A stretch of DNA of 64,000 nt from the NCBI RefSeq assembly GCF_018614055.1, contig NZ_JAGGPB010000046.1, forward strand, positions 1 to 64,000. Reading direction: 5' to 3'. This document shows, piece by piece, positions 44,129 to 52,784 of this stretch (positions within the stretch are counted from its first letter, which is position 1; every line of letters begins with the position of its first letter). The DNA comes from Streptomyces sp. ISL-98. GTDB lineage: Bacteria > Actinomycetota > Actinomycetes > Streptomycetales > Streptomycetaceae. A program made the translations under genes and the position numbers. The notes below the pieces were generated by a model. That model searched no databases, was not told where the DNA came from, and saw only the letters and a list, made by a program, of their open reading frames with translations.

Positions 44129-45286
44129 ATGACGTCGTCACCTCAGTCGCCCTTCCATACCTTCATCCTCAAGGTCGCGAACCGCTGCAATATCAACTGC
44201 GACTACTGCTATGTCTTCAATTCTCAGGACCAGGCGTGGCAGGGTCTGCCGGCGCGTATGAGTGTGGACGTGGCTCGGGCAGCGGTCCTGAGGATTGCCG
44301 AGCATGTATTGACGTACGGACTGAGGACTGTCCACGTCGTGCTGCATGGTGGCGAGCCGCTGCTCGCGGGGCCACAGCACCTGGAGCATCTTCTCCGGGT
44401 GCTGAAGGACGGCGTCCCGGCGGAAACCGAGGTCCTCTTCGAGCTCCAGACCAACGGGACGCTGATCTCGGAGGCGTGGCTCGACCTCTTCGAGCGGTAC
44501 GCAGTCACCGTGGGCGTCAGCCTCGACGGGCCGCCCGCCGCGAACGACCGGCACCGGCTCACACACGCATCCCGGTCGAGCGCGGCCTCGGCGGTGCGGG
44601 GCATCGAGCTGCTGCGGTCCAGGCCGCGGCTGTTCGCGGGGCTGCTCGCCGTGGTGGACCTGGCAAATGATCCGGTGGAAGTTCACGACTACCTGGCGTC
44701 GTTCGAGCCCCCGGTGATCGACTTCGGGCTGCCGCACGGGACCCACGAGGCCCCGCCGGAACGTCACGACCCCACCGTCCCCGAGTACGGGCTGTGGATG
44801 AGCCGCGTCTACGACGCCTGGCTCGCCCAGCCCCAGTACCAGCACAGCGTCCGGATGCTGGAGGACATCGTGGCGCTCAGCTCCGGCGCGCGCGGTGCGG
44901 TGGAGACCCTCGGGCTGGCCCCGCCCTCCAGCGTCGTGATCGAGTCCGACGGCACTATCGAGGGTGTGGACACCCTGCGCTCCGTCGAGGAGGGCGCCTC
45001 CTGGCTCGGGCTCGACGTCTTCAATGAGTCCTTCGACGCCGCCATCCACCATCCCAAGCTCCTGCACCGGCAGGGCGGCCACGCTGTCCTCGCCGAGCAG
45101 TGCCAGAGCTGCCCAGTGGTGGAGGTGTGCGGCGGTGGCTATCTCCCGCACCGCTTCAGTGTGGCCCGCGGGTACCGGAATCCTTCCGTCTACTGCGCAG
45201 ACCTGGAGTACCTCATCCGGCACGTCCAGGGTTCTTTGCAGCGACATGGCTGGACACTGGGGCCAGCTACTTCATCGTCCCCGTAA
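44129..45286 (+). CDS. FxsB-like radical SAM/SPASM enzyme
   Basis: The enzyme is 385 residues. The radical SAM cluster motif is C20-NIN-C24-DY-C27 near the N-terminus, followed by HGGEPLL and a SPASM-type Cys-rich region (CQSCPVVEVCGGGY) near the C-terminus. It belongs to the FxsB group, which forms side-chain cross-links (cyclophanes) in short peptides. It lacks the extra C-terminal metallohydrolase-like extension seen in some FxsB proteins. It starts 13 bases after the precursor gene; an in-frame TTG at 44126 is an alternative start. The likely substrate is the upstream 63-residue peptide. Confidence 0.85.
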   Translation: MTSSPQSPFHTFILKVANRCNINCDYCYVFNSQDQAWQGLPARMSVDVARAAVLRIAEHVLTYGLRTVHVVLHGGEPLLAGPQHLEHLLRVLKDGVPAETEVLFELQTNGTLISEAWLDLFERYAVTVGVSLDGPPAANDRHRLTHASRSSAASAVRGIELLRSRPRLFAGLLAVVDLANDPVEVHDYLASFEPPVIDFGLPHGTHEAPPERHDPTVPEYGLWMSRVYDAWLAQPQYQHSVRMLEDIVALSSGARGAVETLGLAPPSSVVIESDGTIEGVDTLRSVEEGASWLGLDVFNESFDAAIHHPKLLHRQGGHAVLAEQCQSCPVVEVCGGGYLPHRFSVARGYRNPSVYCADLEYLIRHVQGSLQRHGWTLGPATSSSP

Positions 45287-45327
45287 CCCGCCCCGTACAC
45301 ACCACGAACGACAGGAGTTGTACGCCG

Positions 45328-45807
45328 ATGAGCGTGACGATCCGCCCCGCCGAGAAGAGCGACGTCCGGGGCGTGGCCGAACTGATCGAGGAGATCGAGC
45401 GGTTCTACGGCACCACCGATGCCGACATCCAGCCCTTCGACGAGCGCCAGTCGCAGGTGGAGGAAGCGCTCTTCGGGTCGCCGCCGCTGGCCTCCGCGCT
45501 ACTGGTCGAGGACGAGGCGGGAGACATCGTCGGGCTCGCCGCGTACTCGTACCTGTGGCCCTCGGCAGGGTCGACCCACTCCCTCTTCCTCAAGGAGCTG
45601 TACGTCCGTGACACGCTCCGCCGTCAGGGCATCGGCGTACGCCTCATGAACGAGCTGCGTGCCATCGCCGACGCGCGCCCGGGGTGCAGTCGGGTCGAGT
45701 GGATGACGGACCGCGTCAATCCGGACGCGCGTGCCTTCTACCAGGCTCTCGGATTCGAGGAGCACGAAGGGAAGGTCGTCTACAGGGCTATCGCCAGTAC
45801 GGCCTGA
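45328..45807 (+). CDS. GNAT-family N-acetyltransferase
   Basis: This 159-residue protein has a typical GNAT fold, with acetyl-CoA loop RRQGIGVRLMNELRA and a C-terminal strand-helix (NPDARAFYQALGFEEHEGKV). It should acetylate a small amine or peptide. The ATG follows AGGAG. It lies 41 bases after the radical SAM gene on the same strand, so it may act in RiPP maturation or self-protection; a general housekeeping role is equally possible. Confidence 0.85.
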   Translation: MSVTIRPAEKSDVRGVAELIEEIERFYGTTDADIQPFDERQSQVEEALFGSPPLASALLVEDEAGDIVGLAAYSYLWPSAGSTHSLFLKELYVRDTLRRQGIGVRLMNELRAIADARPGCSRVEWMTDRVNPDARAFYQALGFEEHEGKVVYRAIASTA

Positions 45808-45821
45808 GCAGGGGCCTCCGA

Positions 45822-45851
45822 GATGTACGTAAGCCGCTTGATGTACGTGAG
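45822..45851 (+). promoter_or_regulatory. Pair of GATGTACGT direct repeats upstream of a small gene
   Basis: GATGTACGTAAG (45822-45833) and GATGTACGTGAG (45840-45851) are 18 bases apart, on nearly the same helix face, just ahead of the ATG at 45868. The half-site contains the palindromic core GTAC. It looks like a two-site operator. Confidence 0.4.
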
Positions 45852-45867
45852 TTAGGGTCACTGAGGC

Positions 45868-46206
45868 ATGCAGGAAGAGCGTTGCGAGGAGTGCGGCAGC
45901 AAGGTCGTCCCCGGGCTGGTGTGTGACTGCCCGCCCGACAGGACAGCCGAGCAAGCGCGTCGGCGGGCCACCTCGGAGAGACAGGAATGGCGCGCCTTCG
46001 CGCCGGACACGATCCTGGTCTCCCAGACGAAGTACGCGCACATCCCGGGCGCGTGCGACCACGTGTCGGAGGAGTACGTGAAGGCCCCGGAGTGGGGGTG
46101 GATCCCGAATCCGTCACCCGGCCTGTGGGGCCGCGTGGGCAGCAGCTTTCCGGTGAGGGCGACGGGGGGGAACACGCCCGCTGGTCGTCAATGCCGGAAT
46201 GGGTGA
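45868..46206 (+). CDS. Small zinc-ribbon-like hypothetical protein, probably 3'-truncated
   Basis: The frame gives 112 residues. A short Cys cluster (CEECGSKVVPGLVCDC) looks like a zinc ribbon, followed by a charged segment and APEWGWIPNPSPGLWG. I do not recognise the family. The last ten codons cross the point (about 46178) where the reverse-strand radical SAM gene breaks off, so this gene also probably lost its true end in the same rearrangement. The GATGTACGT repeats immediately upstream suggest regulated expression. Confidence 0.5.
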   Translation: MQEERCEECGSKVVPGLVCDCPPDRTAEQARRRATSERQEWRAFAPDTILVSQTKYAHIPGACDHVSEEYVKAPEWGWIPNPSPGLWGRVGSSFPVRATGGNTPAGRQCRNG

Positions 46207-46657
46207 CCAGGACGGTTAACTTGATGTTCCTGAAGCTGTTGAGGATCGCGCAGTCCTCGGGTTCGACTCGCCAACTTGTGATCACGAGTACATGGTTGGT
46301 CAGGTCCTGCTCGTCCAGGAGGCGCAGCACGTTGAAGGTGTGCGGCTTTACGACGGGGAGCATTGGGTCGGTGGCGCGGTTGAAGATCTGCAGCGGGGTG
46401 CGGTGCGGGCGGAAGTACCGGTGCCCGGTGAGCGCGGCGACGGCTTCCTCATCGGTCATCAGGGCGCGCGGCACTTTCATCTCGAAGTTGCCGTAGAGGT
46501 GTCGTACGCAGTAGCCGCAGTCGAGTGGGCAGCCCACGATGTGGTTCACGGAGAGTCCGGACTTGCGGTACTCGATGACCGAGGCCAGCTCGGGCTTGAG
46601 GGCGGAGACCTGTTCGGTGGTGAGCAGGGGAAGCGGGCGGCGAGTAGGTGTCGTCAT
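46178..46657 (-). pseudogene. Truncated radical SAM gene (SPL-like)
   Basis: About 160 N-terminal residues remain. They include the cluster motif C43-PLD-C47-GY-C50 and the segments FNRATDPMLP and VLVITSWRVEPEDC, resembling spore-photoproduct-lyase-like radical SAM proteins. After THSGIDDQR the frame turns into non-coding sequence overlapping the opposite-strand gene, so the C-terminal half is gone. AAGGACC lies upstream of the ATG. It follows the NDK-like gene by about 30 bases and was the third gene of that operon. Confidence 0.7.
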
Positions 46658-46686
46658 GGCGGGGTCCTTCTGGGTGCGGGTGCGGG

Positions 46687-47217
46687 TCAGGGAGTGAGCA
46701 GGTGGTGGCGTTTCGCGCCGTACCAGGTGCCGAAGTCGCGGCAGGTGGCGGCCGCGTCGTCGGAGGTGTGGACGAGGTTTTCGACGAGGCGACCCTCGGC
46801 CTGAGCGGCGGCGAGGCTGTCGGTGCCGAGGTCGCCGCGGAGGGTGCCCTTCGTGGCCCGGGCGGGGTCGAAGTGGCCAAGCAGGTCGCGTACGAGACGA
46901 GGTGTGCCGGCCGGTCCATGGGCGAGGGCGACGGCCACTTGCCGGCCGACGTACATCTTGCGCAGGCAGGCGGGGACGGAGCAGTCGAACCAGTCGGCGC
47001 CGACGAGCAGATCCCAGTAGTGGACATGGATCTGCCAGTCGGTCACGGTCACGTCCATTTGGCCGCGTACGGACACGGACACGGCGGCGGTGATGCGCTC
47101 AAGGACTGTGTCGACGAGCCCACGGCGTACGCAGTCGGGCTTGAGGAGGATCACGCTCCAGCGGCCCCAGTCGACGCTGGTCAGAACCTCGCCGACCGCG
47201 GCGGGGCGGCGGCTCAC
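46687..47217 (-). CDS. Nucleoside-diphosphate-kinase-like protein
   Basis: The protein is 176 residues. Clear NDK signatures are present: the N-terminal VILLKPDCVRRGL with K26, the substrate loop ATKGTLRGDLG near 121-131, and N147-L-V-H150-T-S-D with His150 at the position of the phosphorylated histidine. Insertions make it longer than the usual 140 residues. The GTG start overlaps the stop of the thymidylate-synthase-like gene (GTGA), so the two are translationally coupled. It probably phosphorylates a modified nucleotide rather than acting as the housekeeping NDK. Confidence 0.8.
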   Translation of the reverse strand: MSRRPAAVGEVLTSVDWGRWSVILLKPDCVRRGLVDTVLERITAAVSVSVRGQMDVTVTDWQIHVHYWDLLVGADWFDCSVPACLRKMYVGRQVAVALAHGPAGTPRLVRDLLGHFDPARATKGTLRGDLGTDSLAAAQAEGRLVENLVHTSDDAAATCRDFGTWYGAKRHHLLTP

Positions 47218-48245
47218 CGGACCGGACCGAAGCCGCGAGGCATGCGGGACGGCCAGCGGTGGGCGAGCAGCCAGCGCGGGCCCGCGTCGAGCGACGCGAG
47301 GACGTCCTTCTCGACGGGGTCGGCGGGGCAGTGGACGAGCTGCCGCTTCGCCTCGAAGAGGAGCAGCACCTGCTGCCAGTACGGCTGGAGGCCGAGTCCG
47401 GCGATATCCGTGGGCCGGTACTGGACCTGGTTCGTACGCAGCGCCTCCTCGTGCCCCAGCACGGTGGCGATGGTCTGCGGCGTCGTGTCGGCGGGCATCG
47501 GAGGGAACGGGAAGCGAGAGGTGGGCGGGGCCGGGCGGTCGGCCGCCTCGGCGAGGACGCGCTGAACGCGGTCGAAGTCCCGGTCTCCGAGATGCGCCGA
47601 GCCGATGTGATGCGTGTACGTGCCAAGCCCCAGGCCGAGTTGGACTGCGGCGTACTCCTGGATCATCGTGAAGGAGAAGACATCCGCGAGCAGTCCGCGG
47701 TCGCAGTCGTTGGCCCGCATCGAGCAGACCATGTGCAACTTGCCTTCGCGTACGAGGAGATGGAGCGCGACCGCACACGACATGTCGGGGTTGTCGGCGA
47801 CGGCCAGCTCACGCGCCTCGAAGATCGGCAACAGACCCCGCTTGCTGTCCGGCTCCCCGTGCAGGAGCGACAGGACGCGGTCGAAGGGCGAGAGGGTGTC
47901 GTCGCCGACGGGGTTGAAGATCCGGGATCCGTAAGCGGAGCCGCTGACGGTCGCCCCGTCGCGTGAGTCCGACCGCATCCGGGGCGCGTAGTACGCGATC
48001 ATGTCGAGGTCGTTGCGGCCCGCGATGTACCAGAGCGCCTCGGCGAAGTGGAACGCCGGATTGACCTTGCGCGCGGCCAGAAAGGGCAGGCGCTCGCGTG
48101 GACCGGTCAGCTTGAAACTCAGCCCGAGGCACTCGCGGCTGGCGTTGCCGCGCGGGGCATTGCGGTACTCGTGATCGCGCACGATGTGGCCGAGCACGTC
48201 GACGTACGCCTGCTCGAAGCCGGGGTAGACGGACGGTGCGAGCAC
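47214..48245 (-). CDS. Thymidylate-synthase-like nucleotide (hydroxy)methylase
   Basis: The protein is 343 residues with the ThyA fold. The presumed catalytic Cys157 is in DNPDMSCAVAL rather than the standard PCH context, followed by the phosphate/base-binding motif MRANDCDRGLLADVF and FTMIQEYAA. Divergence at the active site suggests a nucleotide hydroxymethylase or similar enzyme, like those making modified pyrimidines for nucleoside antibiotics or phages, instead of dTMP synthesis. The GTG at 48245 has AGGAGG five bases upstream. It leads a reverse-strand operon with an NDK-like and a radical SAM gene. Confidence 0.75.
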   Translation of the reverse strand: MLAPSVYPGFEQAYVDVLGHIVRDHEYRNAPRGNASRECLGLSFKLTGPRERLPFLAARKVNPAFHFAEALWYIAGRNDLDMIAYYAPRMRSDSRDGATVSGSAYGSRIFNPVGDDTLSPFDRVLSLLHGEPDSKRGLLPIFEARELAVADNPDMSCAVALHLLVREGKLHMVCSMRANDCDRGLLADVFSFTMIQEYAAVQLGLGLGTYTHHIGSAHLGDRDFDRVQRVLAEAADRPAPPTSRFPFPPMPADTTPQTIATVLGHEEALRTNQVQYRPTDIAGLGLQPYWQQVLLLFEAKRQLVHCPADPVEKDVLASLDAGPRWLLAHRWPSRMPRGFGPVR

Positions 48246-48517
48246 CAGAGCCTCCTGTGAAGCGGCGGAAGTGGGCCTCGCGCCGGCCCGGCGGGGGAGC
48301 CTTGCTGCGGTGTGCACCCGGCTGGCGCGAGGGACGGGCGGTTGGGGCCGCCCTGAGAAGACCCTCGCGGGGGAGGCATGGCGGCGGTACGCCGTCGATC
48401 CGCCGTTCGTCCGCCGTCTCGCGGTGGGTAGAAGGGCGGAGGCACGGCGTACCGCCGCGTCGCGTCCGCCGAGACGCTGGTCGATCCCAGAGGCATCGAC
48501 CGGGAGCGTGACGCGAC

Positions 48518-48979
48518 GTGTACGGAACGGTGTACGGATCAGATACGGACTGCGCCGTCGGCCGGCGGGAGCTGGTGCGTCACCAGTGGGTGAACCTGGC
48601 GGAGGAGGCCGAGCCTCTCGCCTTCGCCCGCGCTCAGGTTCGCCAGACGCTCGACGGCCGCGCGTCGGCATCGGTCGTCAACGACGCGGTGCTGGTCGCC
48701 TCCGAGCTGGTCGGCAACGCGCTGCGACACACGACCCCCGGTCCGGACTGCATGAACGTGGAGGTCTACCGGGACGCCGCGGTTCTGTGGGTGCACGACT
48801 CGGGCACGGACACCGACAGCGTCAAGCCGCGAGCGAATACGTCGAACGACGAGCTGCTGGAGAGCGGACGTGGGCTGCAGCTCATCGACGAGCTGACCGC
48901 CAGGTGGTTCGTCCAGCCGACCGCGATCGGCAAGATGGTCGTCGCGGTCGTAGAGTTGGACGACCGCGGGACTACGTGA
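48518..48979 (+). CDS. RsbW-like ATP-binding regulator
   Basis: This 153-residue protein has the HATPase fold of anti-sigma kinases (N-box ASELVGNALRHT, G1 box VHDSGTD, and GRGLQLIDELTARW). Streptomyces have many such free-standing ATPases that bind sigma factors or anti-anti-sigma proteins. It is divergent from the thymidylate-synthase-like gene across about 270 bases. Its 3' end overlaps the convergent 2H phosphoesterase gene by 8 bases. A start at 48518 (GTG) or a few codons later is possible. Confidence 0.8.
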   Translation: MYGTVYGSDTDCAVGRRELVRHQWVNLAEEAEPLAFARAQVRQTLDGRASASVVNDAVLVASELVGNALRHTTPGPDCMNVEVYRDAAVLWVHDSGTDTDSVKPRANTSNDELLESGRGLQLIDELTARWFVQPTAIGKMVVAVVELDDRGTT

Positions 48980-49679
48980 GCGACAGACTCTTCTGCACGT
49001 CCCACCGGTACTCCCGCTCTTCGCGACGCAGCTCCACCAACTGAACTTCCGCGACCGGGAGTTCGACGGCGGAAAGGGTGCGGAGACCGGCCACGGCTTC
49101 GATGACCGGGGCGGCGACGCGCTGACGGTTGTTGTACGCCAGGCTGAGGTGCGGCCGGAAGACCGAAGTCGGCTTCTTCGGTGCCAAGCCCGCGGTCCGG
49201 CTGACGTCAATCAGGGTGGCGTGCAGCTGGAGTAGCGGCTTCCACGGGCCGAGGGAGAGGCGTACGGCCCCGCGGGAGCCGGCCAGCGGCATGGCTCGCA
49301 GGGAGAACGCGGCGGGCAGCACCGGCCCGGCGGATCGAGCGACGCCCTCCAGCTGCGCCAGGGTGACGGTGTCCGGGGTGCCGACGCGGGTGAGGGTGAT
49401 GTGCAGGCCATCCGTCGGTACGGGGTCGAGGCCGCCGAGCGGGGCGAGTGCCTTCTGACACTTCAGCGCGAGAGCGGCGAGTTCCGGCGCGTTGGGGAAG
49501 GTCAGCATCCAGTAGTACGCCCTGCTGCCGTCGGCCCATCCGGGGCGGGCCCAGTGGTCGGTCATCTCGTCCAGTGCGCTGAAGGCCGCCCAGTCGTGCG
49601 CCGCGACGGCTTCCGGATCCTGCGGATTCGCCGGGGGCTCGGCGGGAAACGCGGCGGGATCGGCGCTGAGCAGGGGCAC
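48972..49679 (-). CDS. 2H phosphoesterase, 2'-5' RNA ligase family
   Basis: The protein is 235 residues with the two HxT/S motifs of the 2H superfamily (LHITLTRVG and PHLSLAYNN), about 100 residues apart. These enzymes open cyclic phosphodiesters or join RNA ends, and many have unknown natural substrates. The GTG at 49679 follows GAAGGAG at an 8-base spacing. About 45 N-terminal residues precede the usual domain. It lies next to, and on the same strand as, the broken regulator upstream of it. Confidence 0.8.
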   Translation of the reverse strand: MPLLSADPAAFPAEPPANPQDPEAVAAHDWAAFSALDEMTDHWARPGWADGSRAYYWMLTFPNAPELAALALKCQKALAPLGGLDPVPTDGLHITLTRVGTPDTVTLAQLEGVARSAGPVLPAAFSLRAMPLAGSRGAVRLSLGPWKPLLQLHATLIDVSRTAGLAPKKPTSVFRPHLSLAYNNRQRVAAPVIEAVAGLRTLSAVELPVAEVQLVELRREEREYRWDVQKSLSLT

Positions 49680-49698
49680 CCGGCGTACTCCTTCGGCA

Positions 49699-51024
49699 TT
49701 ACACCGCTCTGGTGCGAGACGACATGGCCAGGGCGGCTGGCTGTGAGCTCCAGGCGCGGAGCTCGTCGCCATACTGGCCTACCGCCGGATACTTCCGCCA
49801 CGGCCTGGCCTGCTCGTACAGCTCATTGGCGCGTTGCCATACGGACCTGATGGGGGAGTCCCCGCACAGCCGAAGGGCTTCCTGGCCGAGCGTCATGGCG
49901 TGGTCGAGATCGGGTGTGCGCTGGCGCAGCAGGGCGGTGGACACGTCGAGGCGTACGAGCGCGCGGCTCCACGAGGAGTCGGAGTGCTCGACGAGATCGT
50001 CGATGCGCTCGGCGTCGCTCAGTACCTAGGCGGTGTCGTGGAGCGCCAGGTGCGCGGTCACTGCGTTCGCCAGGGTCCGGGCCCGCCCGTACGGCTCGAA
50101 GGAGATGCAGGAGGTGAGCCCGACCGTGACGTCGTGTCCGTCGGAGAGATCGAGGGCCTTGCCGATGGCGTGCTCGGAGGCGCGGCGGTCGCCGGTCTTG
50201 GCGAGGGCGCGCGCCCGGCCGTTGACGAGCAGCCGGATGGACTGGGCGCTGCTCGGCGCCTGCTCCACGGCCGCGGCGGCGCACGCGTCGGCCTCGCCAT
50301 ACCGGCCGGCGTAATAGAGGCCGAAGGACAGGGTGCCGCTCGCCCACAACTCGGTGTCCCGGTCGTCGATCGCCCTGCTGAGGTCCAGGGCCTCGGTGCA
50401 GTACGCCTCTGCGAGCTCGAAGTCGCCGGTGTTCACGGCCATGTAGCCCAGCAGCCCGGAGGCGCGGGCGGCGAGGCGGAACAGCTCCTGGCGTACGCGC
50501 GGGGGCTGGCGGCCATCGAGGAGAGTGTGCGCGAGCTGCCGGAGGTTCCGGGTCTCGGGGCGCAGCGCGTGCGGGCCGTCCAGCTCGTACCGGGCGGTGA
50601 CGGTCTCCAGGGAGGAGCCGAGGAGGGCGAGGGTGGCGTCGTCCGCGTTGCTGGCGGTGAGGTGATGGGCGCGGGCGACGATCTCCAGCGGGCTGTCGCC
50701 GGGATCCCTTGGGGGAGGGGAGCTGGGCGGTGTTTGTGTCGTACGGGCGTCATCGCGGCCGCCCGGCACGGAGAACAACTCGGAGACCGGCCTGCCCAGC
50801 ATGTACTCCAGCACTCGGCAGGCATCCGGGCGCGGCAGTCCGCGCAGCTCACCGCCGAGCCAGCGGTCGAACTGCCGGGAGGAGACCTGAAGCGAGACGA
50901 GACGCTGGTCGCCGTCGAGATCCGCGAGCTTGGCGGCCGAGCGCTCGAACTGGGCCGAGAACGCCTCGTACGTCGTCAGATGACGCTGCTGAAGTAACTG
51001 CCGGAACAAGGTCGTCCGGGGCAT
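49699..51024 (-). pseudogene. TPR-type regulator interrupted by one amber codon
   Basis: A 441-codon reading frame codes for a typical Streptomyces regulator: an N-terminal XRE-like region (VSSRQFDRWLGGELRGLPRP) followed by TPRs. It is open from the ATG at 51024 (with AGGAGGG upstream) except for one TAG at 50028-50026. Downstream of the stop the same frame continues with intact coding (ERIDDLVEHSDSSWSRALVR, then RQRTPDLDHAMTLGQEALRL), so a single nonsense change explains it. The protein of 332 residues up to the stop could still fold in part. Confidence 0.75.
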
Positions 51025-51236
51025 GGCACACCCTCCTGGTGTGGCGAACCAAGCCGACTCGGAGGCGCGTCCACGCCGACGGTGGTGCACCCGTCGGTCG
51101 GCTTGGGCGCGCGTCCGGAGAACACGCGTCGTGACCCTAGGCAGAATGCCGGTGTCACAGCGAACTAGGCAATATGTCTGGTGAAGTTGACTCGTACGGG
51201 TTGTAGCACCCCCCATCGGCCGGACAGGCTTCTGGC

Positions 51237-52126
51237 ATGGCCTTGAAGAGGAGCCTGGTCCCAAATCCGTCTACCGTCGCCAACTAGCCGCACGCCTCAA
51301 GGAGTTGCCGGACACGGCGGGTCTCACCCTTGCCGAGGTCGCCGCACGGATCGAGGTGAACCAGGGATCGCTGAGCCGTATCGAGACCGGTGACCGCGGC
51401 ACGTCACCGGTCCTCGTGCGTGCGCTGCTCGACTGCTACGGCGTCGAAGAACCGGCCCAGCGGGCCGACGTACTCGATCTCGTACGGGCGGACAAGGAGC
51501 AGCAGAAGCCGCGGTGGCGGAAGTACTCCACGGTCCTGACCGCGACGCGGTACGACGGCTATCTCGCGCTGGAGGCCGGAGCGGTGTCCCTGGCCAACTA
51601 CCAACCGATGCTCGTCCCCGGCCTGCTGCAGACCGAGGACTACGCGCGCACCGTGATCTCCCAGATGCGGATGGAGCTCACGTCGCCGCAGGTGGAGGCC
51701 CTGGTCAAGGTGCGTATGGAGCGGCAGAACAGCCGCCTCGACGGTGATCGGCCGGCCAAGCTCTGGGCGATCCTCGACGAGGCGGTGCTGCGACGCACCG
51801 TCGGCTCGGCGGACATCATGCGCGACCAGCTGCGCAAGCTGGTGGAGGCGAGCGAGCAGCCGAACATCACGGTGCAGCTGCTGCTGTTCGAGCTCGGCGC
51901 GCACCCCGGACTCTACGGTCCGTTCGTGATCCTGACCTTCCCCGATCCCACGCCGAACCTGGTGTGGCTGGAGAACCCCAAGAGATCTGTGGACCGCGTC
52001 CCTCGCGGGCGACGTGCCGCACGGCGCGGATGTGGCACGAGGAGCTTCGTCGCGTTCCAAGTAGCAACGCAATCCCCGGAACGGGTGTGTCTTCACATGG
52101 CCCGCGTCACGCCGCCACGTAGTTAG
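51237..52126 (+). pseudogene. Degraded XRE / DUF5753 regulator
   Basis: The coding region from about 51280 reads as an XRE helix-turn-helix (LTLAEVAARIEVNQGSLSRI) plus a DUF5753 domain (YQPMLVPGLLQTEDYARTVI, LYGPFVILTFPDP). No start codon with a ribosome site exists in this frame: the natural N-terminus (MALKRSLVPNP from the ATG at 51237) is one frame away, implying an indel near 51275. After LVWLENPK (about 51980) the family's last 50 residues are replaced by unrelated sequence. A TTG at 51305 could start a shortened protein, but I consider it dead. Confidence 0.6.
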
Positions 52127-52440
52127 GTAGTTCAACGACAGCGTCCCCAGCGCAGGCCGTGTCGGCCATGAAGCCCGCTGCGGGGCTGGCGTTAGCCGCG
52201 GACTCAAGCCCCCCCCCGAGGTTCCCACTTGCGCACCCGACGCAGCTCTTGCCGAGAGGGTCGGTTCCCCGTATCCGCGGGCGCGGCCGCTCGCGCGTGC
52301 CAAGGATCGATTCGAGCCACCACCGATCAATAACGTCGCGGTAGCAACCCCAAGTTGGCTAGCCTGAGCAAACAACTAGAGTGTCAGATTGCAACGGTTG
52401 TGAACTACGTGACTGCCGCTCAGGACTGTATGGGGGATCT
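52127..52440. other. Intergenic region ahead of the type VII secretion locus
   Basis: About 310 bases contain no gene I can support. They presumably hold the promoter for the WXG100-led operon; the segment just before 52441 has no clear consensus. Confidence 0.35.
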
Positions 52441-52773
52441 GTGAAGTTCGATATGGGCAGTACGACGCTGTCCGGACTGACCAGCAGCACGGTGGGGTCG
52501 AGTACCGATCTCGGCACGCTGATTCAGATGCTGATCGCGGCTGCGGAGCCGCTGGAGGGCAAGTTCAACGGATCGGGGAAGGTCGCGTTCGACTCGTTCA
52601 AGAACCGTTCGGACGAGATCACCGCGGCGCTCAACGGATCCCTGAACGCGATCCTGGGCGGCCAGTCCGGGATGGACAACGCCTTCGGTACCGGTGACCA
52701 GGAGACCGAGGACAACGCCACTCAGCACATGGCTTCTGCGAACTTCGACGCCGCCCGGTTCTCCGGGCGATAG
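52441..52773 (+). CDS. WXG100-like small secreted protein
   Basis: This 110-residue all-helical protein has a helix-turn-helix-hairpin pattern, with FNG (in KFNGSGKVAF) where ESAT-6-like proteins carry WXG. Such proteins dimerise and are exported by type VII systems. The GTG follows a GGGGGA ribosome site. The partner is probably the 102-residue protein encoded 11 bases downstream; an EccC gene in the same region supports secretion. Confidence 0.7.
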   Translation: MKFDMGSTTLSGLTSSTVGSSTDLGTLIQMLIAAAEPLEGKFNGSGKVAFDSFKNRSDEITAALNGSLNAILGGQSGMDNAFGTGDQETEDNATQHMASANFDAARFSGR

Positions 52774-52784
52774 GGGGAACTTCC

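Noticed and set aside
46687..47778. Long 363-codon version of the NDK-like gene
   Set aside because: The first 187 codons are Arg/Pro shadow of the thymidylate-synthase-like gene; the GTGA overlap at 47217 marks the start.
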